Positions 59,501-64,000 of a DNA stretch of 64,000 bases are shown piece by piece. Below the pieces are notes generated by a model, which saw only the letters and a list, made by a program, of their open reading frames with translations, searched no databases and had not been told where the DNA came from. Both the position numbers and the translations under genes were made by a program. Each line of letters opens with the position of its first letter. Position 1 is the first letter of the stretch. The stretch comes from Manihot esculenta. Taxonomy: Eukaryota > Streptophyta > Magnoliopsida > Malpighiales > Euphorbiaceae. The stretch is taken from NCBI RefSeq assembly GCF_001659605.2, contig NC_035173.2:16485003-16549002 (forward strand), read 5' to 3'.

Positions 59501-60151
59501 GTCACCACTTTTAATGGGTATTGTGTTAATGGATGTAAATTCAACACAATCAATGGAAATTCAAGTAGTAATTCAATGAATTTTGGTGTATGTATAAAAG
59601 GGAGTAATTACAGTTCTGAAGAAAGTGACTACTATGGACAGTTGGTCGAGGTGTTGCGATTGGAGTATCCAGGGCTACCAATTAAGCGGACTGTACTTTT
59701 CAAATGTGACTGGTTTGATCCAACACCAAATACGGGCACCAAGGTGCACCGACAGTATAGAATTGTTGATATTAACAATAAGCGTAGATACAGTAAGTAC
59801 GAGCCATTTGTATTGGCCTCTCAGGCAACACAAGTCGTTTATGCTTCATACCCGAGCAAGCGTCGTGACAAAAATGATTGGTGGGCTGTGATGAAAGTTA
59901 AAGGTAGACCCGTTGTTGAACTATCTCAAACGTCTTCAAAGACATATGAACCTTTTCAAGAAGATGACATAGAATATGCTGAAGTAAATATCGATGATAT
60001 TAATCAACAACACTGCCTCAATGATCCTAGTGAAGGAATGACTGAGATTCATGATGACGTTTCGACAGATGAAGACGAATTCCTTAGTGACCCTGACTCT
60101 GATGCAGATGCAGACGGTGATAATGAGTACAATTCATATGAATCAGACTAA
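56571..60151 (+). pseudogene. CACTA TNP2-type transposase, three exons, one premature TAG
   Basis: This is the catalytic transposase of the element. Exon 1 is 56571-58843, exon 2 58928-59245, exon 3 59332-60151. Both introns (84 and 86 bp) have GT-AG borders, and joining them keeps one frame of 1137 codons. Domains: transposase-associated N-terminal domain (residues about 5-85, with WMY, CPC and CNRFKC); Transposase_21 core (about 200-600, with LCTDGFQPFG near 333, CPYCMENTDAF near 447 and HNLDVMHIEKN near 555); DUF4218-like region (about 700-860); DUF4216-like region (about 960-1050, with LFKCDWFDP near 983); acidic C-terminus rich in Asp and Glu. The only lesion found is TAG at 58677-58679, where Trp is expected. 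Readthrough or a second copy would be needed for activity. The start at 56571 fits the domain start, but upstream exons are possible. Confidence 0.9.
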
Positions 60152-60293
60152 ATTCATCTATATACTAAAGAAGTTTGGAGTTGTATATTTCTTTTATTAC
60201 TCAGTGAGTACCTTAATACATTTGTATATATTTAATATAATGTTTATGAACTTTATATTATTTTTGACTATGACATTTTTTGTTTATTCACAG

Positions 60294-62125
60294 ATGAGGG
60301 GACGTGGAAGGGTTAGCAAGGCCAGAGGACGGGTTCAACTTCCTGCAAGTGCAAGTCAAGAGGATGCAAATACAGATGACGGACATGAGCATGAGGCGCA
60401 TATACCACGGGCACCGACGGGACTTGGGGATACGGAACTTCAGATATGGGTTCCACTTGCATCCAGTGTACAGCCATCTCATATAGATCGATCATATACA
60501 CCAGTTGCACCATCTGCCGATGCACAGCTTCCCCGTCCCCTTCCACCACCTCACCGTCACAGTTTACATCCTCACCACCCTCCTGCAGCTCCACGACCAC
60601 CGGTATCACATACACATTCACCTCATTCTGCATCCCCTTCTGGTACTGCATCCGCTAGAGGGACAGGATCTGCATCAGCATCTACTCCATCATCTGCTCC
60701 TGCATCAGCTGCATCGACCACTGCTGTAGGCGGAACACAGTCATTCAGACAGACTATTTCACTCATTAACAACAAGTAATAATTAATTGTTTATTAATTT
60801 ACAATATTTTAAATGTTACCATTTACTTACTCTAAAATTATCTTGTTCATGTAGTTTGCATCCGTCGGAGATGTGCAGCCGCAGGATAACTCTGATAGTG
60901 AAAGAAAGATTGGTCGAGGAAGGCCACTGTTGGAAGACTGTGCCCAATGAAACCAAGGAGTTTTATTGGCAGGAATTCAAGGTGAAGCATATTTAATTTA
61001 TCCCAAAAAGTTTATCATCTATTTTTGAACTGTTTAATTACTATCTAATCATAAAATGTAATCTTTTTGCAGAAATACTTTCTATGGGACCAAGCAATTG
61101 AGAGCTTGGTAAAAATTGCCTGGCAGAAAAAAGCCGCTGAGCGATACAGGGGCTTAATGTGGGAAATCCGGAAAGGAAAGGCGAAGAATCTTGCAACCCC
61201 TGATTATGTTTTGAGGAAGTGGCAGGAAACTTGGAACACTTCTGAATACAAAGAGAAGTGTGAGAAGTTTTCTGCCAATAGGCGCAGTGAGGCTGGAGGT
61301 TCAGGATCTGGCATTTCCAGGCACGCATGCGGTTCTGTTTCACAGTACACCCACCAGCGGAGGATGGTATTTCTTATAACTTTTATTTTATAATTATCTT
61401 CTTATAAATATTTTGGTTCGATGACAAATGCTACAATTCTTATAATTGGTAACAGAGGGAAAGACTAGGCAGAGAACCACATCCGCATGAGCTTTTTGAG
61501 GCCACACATAAGAGAAAGGGGACGGAGGAGTTTGTTGATGCCAGATCAAAAGCTATTTATGTAAGTTCATCTTAAATGTAGTTATTAACAATTTTGATTG
61601 ACGTAAATTGTTTTACTTATATGTTACTTTAAAATTATAATGCAGGATAAATACGTAGAGCTGAAGGAGGCTGCTACACATCAACAGGAGGGAAGCAATG
61701 AACCAACGCCCATAAATGAGGCCCAACTGTACTACGAAGCGGTTGGTGGACAGAAAAAGAGTCGAGTTTATGGGTTAGGGTCCCAGGCCTCAGCATATTT
61801 TCATGAGCCAGCTCATTGTTCTGCATCATACACGTCTGCACCCCCAGTGGATCCTCCTACAATTGAAACAATGAACAGGATGCAGAATAAAATTGATCGG
61901 CTAGAGACAGAGAATAGTCGAATCACCACAAGACTGGACGAGTTGCAGACGTTTATGCATAGGATGATGGCACAACAGAGTATTGGGACATCCACTCAGA
62001 CATCTGGTCCTACGCCACCTCCAGCTCCGTCTCCACAGCAGCGGCGTGATGATGCTCCTGTCATTGGTGATCATCATACAGATAGTGATGATGATACAGA
62101 TGATGAGCTAGCTAGTTTAGTTTAG
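60294..62125 (+). CDS. TNPA-like protein of the CACTA element (Transposase_24 type), five exons
   Basis: This is the likely DNA-binding accessory protein that recognises the subterminal repeats. Exons: 60294-60775, 60855-60981, 61073-61366, 61456-61560, 61646-62125. All introns have GT-AG borders and the phases agree, giving an uninterrupted protein of about 495 residues. The N-terminus is basic and Gly/Arg-rich (MRGRGRVSKARGRV), followed by a long Pro/Ser/His/Ala-rich disordered part. The conserved core (exons 2-4) has CSRRIT, KERLVEEGHCWKTVP, AAERYRGLMW and LRKWQETWNT, typical of the plant En/Spm transposase family with PF03004. The C-terminal part has a coiled-coil-like stretch (MNRMQNKIDRLETENSRI), then a Pro-rich and an Asp-rich tail. 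The start ATG lies directly after a splice acceptor (CAG at 60291-60293), implying a leader intron. No lesion is seen. Confidence 0.88.
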
Positions 62126-62257
62126 TATGTACATTTTGTTATGACCACTTTATAATTTTTTTTCCAACATATAATTGTAGTACAAATTCATTACGTTCTT
62201 TATATATTTTAATGAGTAATTTAGTTTTGTCTGTTTATAGTATTTTTATTATATGAA

Positions 62258-62430
62258 TATACAAATGGATGTATATGAATGCACAGGGTACAGGTACAGA
62301 TGCATGTATATGAGTGTACAGGATATAGATGGATGTGGATGTATATGATTGTGGATGTGGATGTGGATGTATATGAATATACAGGGTGCAGATGGATGTA
62401 TATGGATGTATATGTACAGTTACGGGGTAG
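62258..62430 (+). repeat. Degenerate GATGTATATG/GGATGTGGATGT repeat
   Basis: Short imperfect repeats of ATGTATATGAATGCACAGGG and GGATGTGGATGT lie downstream of the TNPA-like gene. They are probably untranslated sequence; a small Met/Trp-rich ORF here is not a gene. Confidence 0.7.
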
Positions 62431-62462
62431 GGGTAGGGATGTGTAATTCTGTATTTTTATTC

Positions 62463-62820
62463 ACTAACGGATTAGTAACCAAACATCCGTCACTGTCACC
62501 AACGGAAAATTCCGTTGGTGATCCGTCACTGTCACCAACGGAAAATTCCGTTGGTGATCCGTCACTGTCACCAACGGAATTTCCGTTGGTGATCCGTCAC
62601 TGTCACCAACGGAATTTCCGTTGGTGATCCGTCACTGTCACCAACGGAAAATTCCGTTGGTGATCCGTCACTGTCACTCACGGGTACAAATTTCCGTTGG
62701 TAATTAAAATTACCAACGAGAATTTTCCCGACGGATTTAGTCCGTCATAGATCCGTTGGTGATCCGTTTCACCAACGGAATTTCAGTAATTACCAACGGA
62801 ATTGTCCGTTGGTAATTATG
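62463..62820. repeat. CACTA right subterminal array (34-36 bp hairpin units)
   Basis: Five to six tandem copies of a unit are present: ATCCGTCACTGTCACC followed by the hairpin AACGGAAAATTCCGTT or its shorter form AACGGAATTTCCGTT. The unit is 36 or 34 bp, at about 62494-62680. Looser copies extend to the right terminus. The CCAACGGA core matches the left-end repeats, as expected of transposase-binding sites. Confidence 0.9.
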
Positions 62821-62821
62821 A

Positions 62822-62835
62822 AATTTCTTGTAGTG
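62822..62835 (-). repeat. CACTA right terminal inverted repeat
   Basis: Minus strand CACTACAAGAAATT, the partner of 53436-53449. The next three bases are CTT. Confidence 0.88.
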
Positions 62836-64000
62836 CTTGATCTCACTGTGAATCGGTCGCTGATTTTATATTCTCTAGCAACATCTAATTTGTTAAAAAA
62901 ATAAAAATAAAATTTAGGATAAATTTATGAAATTAATTAATTCATTTTATTTTAAAAATATTCAATAAAATAATTTAATATTTTTTAAAATTTAACCCTA
63001 TAATCCAATTACAAAAACAGTTAGTTGCTTTAAATTATTTAATATGATATAATCCTTATAAATTTTAATTATATATATTATTTAATTTTTATAATTTTAA
63101 ATATTTATATTATTTAATTATTCAATTATAAAACTAAAATAAATTTACTAACGATTTTTTTATCAAAAGACTAAAAATTTTAATTTTACAAAATATAATT
63201 AATCTCTTTTGATTTGTAGCTGTCTTTCTCAATAATCCTGTCTCCAAATTTTAACTCTGAAGTTCTGTTCTTAACAACGCAACAGATCTTACAGCCAACA
63301 ACATTGTCATATAATTTTCTGTCATGTTTCTCTTCATTAACGTAAGTGAAAGCAAAAAATTTCTCCTCTAAGTTGTCTATTGCCAAGTGTGTATAAACAC
63401 TCCAGTTAGAAATTTTTCTTTTTATTGTATGCTGGTAGCAAGTCTTGATTGTCAATTTGAAAATCAGAAAATTTAAAATTTTATTATTTTTTCATAACAT
63501 ATAAAATACATGTCTTATCCTCATGTGAAAATTTCTAATTCATACTATAAATTAGACTAAATTAGGGGTTATTAATCTAGTCGGAGCAAAAGGAATATTC
63601 GACCATGTTCGATCAAAAAGAACTCGGCTTATTATTAATTCAGCTTCTTTTCGATTTGAAACCCATGAAATACAATCATCGATTCCACCCTCCGTACGAA
63701 ATTTTAAATGTTCATGCTATGATAATTCTGATCTAATGTGTGTCAAGGGAGGCATGACCTTAGCTGGCTAAATATTAAATGAGCCAACTATATATTATAA
63801 TTGAGCCGTCTAAAAAGCTTGTCAAATGTACAATCGTTCCCTCTAAAAGAACATTTCACAGGTTTATGACATACGGACATAGATATATACACCCCAATCA
63901 TTCTCGAAACAGGATCATCTTTTTTATTTTGTAAAAACCACCATTATTTATTTGCATTTAAAACCTTAGTATCTCTGAAAACACATCATCCAACTCTATT
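62836..64000. other. AT-rich flank without a supported gene
   Basis: This is AT-rich sequence. The minus-strand ORF 63186-63455 (89 residues, with FFAFTYVNEEKHDRKLYDN and several Cys) is in somewhat more complex sequence, but I recognise no family and see no splice or promoter context. The last 450 bp (63550-64000) look like low-copy intergenic DNA. Confidence 0.5.

Larger units (their letters stand above)
53436..62835 (+). mobile_element. CACTA (En/Spm) DNA transposon, 9.4 kb, near-autonomous
   Basis: The ends are CACTACAAAAAT at 53436 and, on the minus strand, CACTACAAGAAA from 62835: the classic CACTA terminal inverted repeat. Inside are subterminal arrays of the CCAACGGA motif at both ends, a TNP2/TNPD-type transposase gene (56571-60151), a TNPA-like gene (60294-62125) in the same orientation, and a captured host fragment (54685-55656). 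The 3 bp target duplication expected for this superfamily is not visible (AAA left, CTT right), so either one flank has changed or an end has been rearranged. Only one nonsense codon is seen in the transposase and none in the TNPA-like gene. Confidence 0.93.

Noticed and set aside
27477..62680. Possible CRISPR array or bacterial repeat system
   Set aside because: The tandem repeats are a microsatellite, a minisatellite and CACTA subterminal repeats in plant DNA. There are no unique regular spacers and no cas genes.
63186..63455. 89-codon minus-strand ORF as a gene
   Set aside because: No family recognised, no supporting context, and surrounded by AT-rich DNA; noted in the flank entry only.

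Overview
This window is plant nuclear DNA that is almost entirely transposable elements. Evidence: chromodomain Ty3/gypsy retrotransposons with 2.1-2.3 kb LTRs and initiator-Met tRNA primer sites, a CACTA (En/Spm) DNA transposon whose genes have spliceosomal introns, MuDR/MULE transposase remnants, and AT-rich spacers. A dicot is likely. The Euphorbiaceae (for example a cassava relative) would fit, but that is an impression, not something proven here. No intact host gene was found.

Region 1 (1-26940) is a nested cluster of closely related Tekay/Del-like chromoviruses, here called A to E. Element A (+) starts left of the window. Its gag is interrupted by a minus-strand LTR (1-599) and by a solo LTR (713-3015, TSD GTTAA). 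Its integrase is interrupted by the complete element B (6032-15693, TSD CTCCC), and A resumes at 15694. A 451 bp foldback of LTR starts follows (16660-17110), then the broken minus-strand element E (17111-18245), then element C (18246-26940, minus). C has one continuous gag-pol frame broken by only two TAG codons.

Region 2 (26941-38000) holds an 834 bp Mutator-type MITE with 123 bp TIRs and a perfect 9 bp TSD, carrying about 400 bp of (GAA)n. It is followed by a degraded CRM-like chromovirus with short LTRs (29614-34623), a MULE fragment encoding a PB1-like domain (35341-36468), and a partial LTR of another family on the minus strand (36469-~37950).

Region 3 (38000-53435) is very AT-rich. 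It contains a decayed MuDR-like transposase (43240-45560, minus) between ~1.2 kb inverted repeats (41665-42910 and 50335-51480). Short GC-rich hairpin arrays lie around it, including a 35 bp perfect palindrome. A 3.3 kb solo LTR whose 5' end is triplicated as direct-inverted-direct copies is inserted into one hairpin array.

Region 4 (53436-62835) is a 9.4 kb CACTA transposon that is close to autonomous. It has CACTACAA termini, subterminal hairpin arrays, a TNP2-type transposase of three exons with a single premature TAG, and an intact five-exon TNPA-like (Transposase_24) gene. It also carries a captured, still intron-bearing piece of the host VPS53 gene, interrupted by a ~530 bp minisatellite of 18 bp hairpin units. 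The last 1.2 kb is AT-rich with no supported gene.
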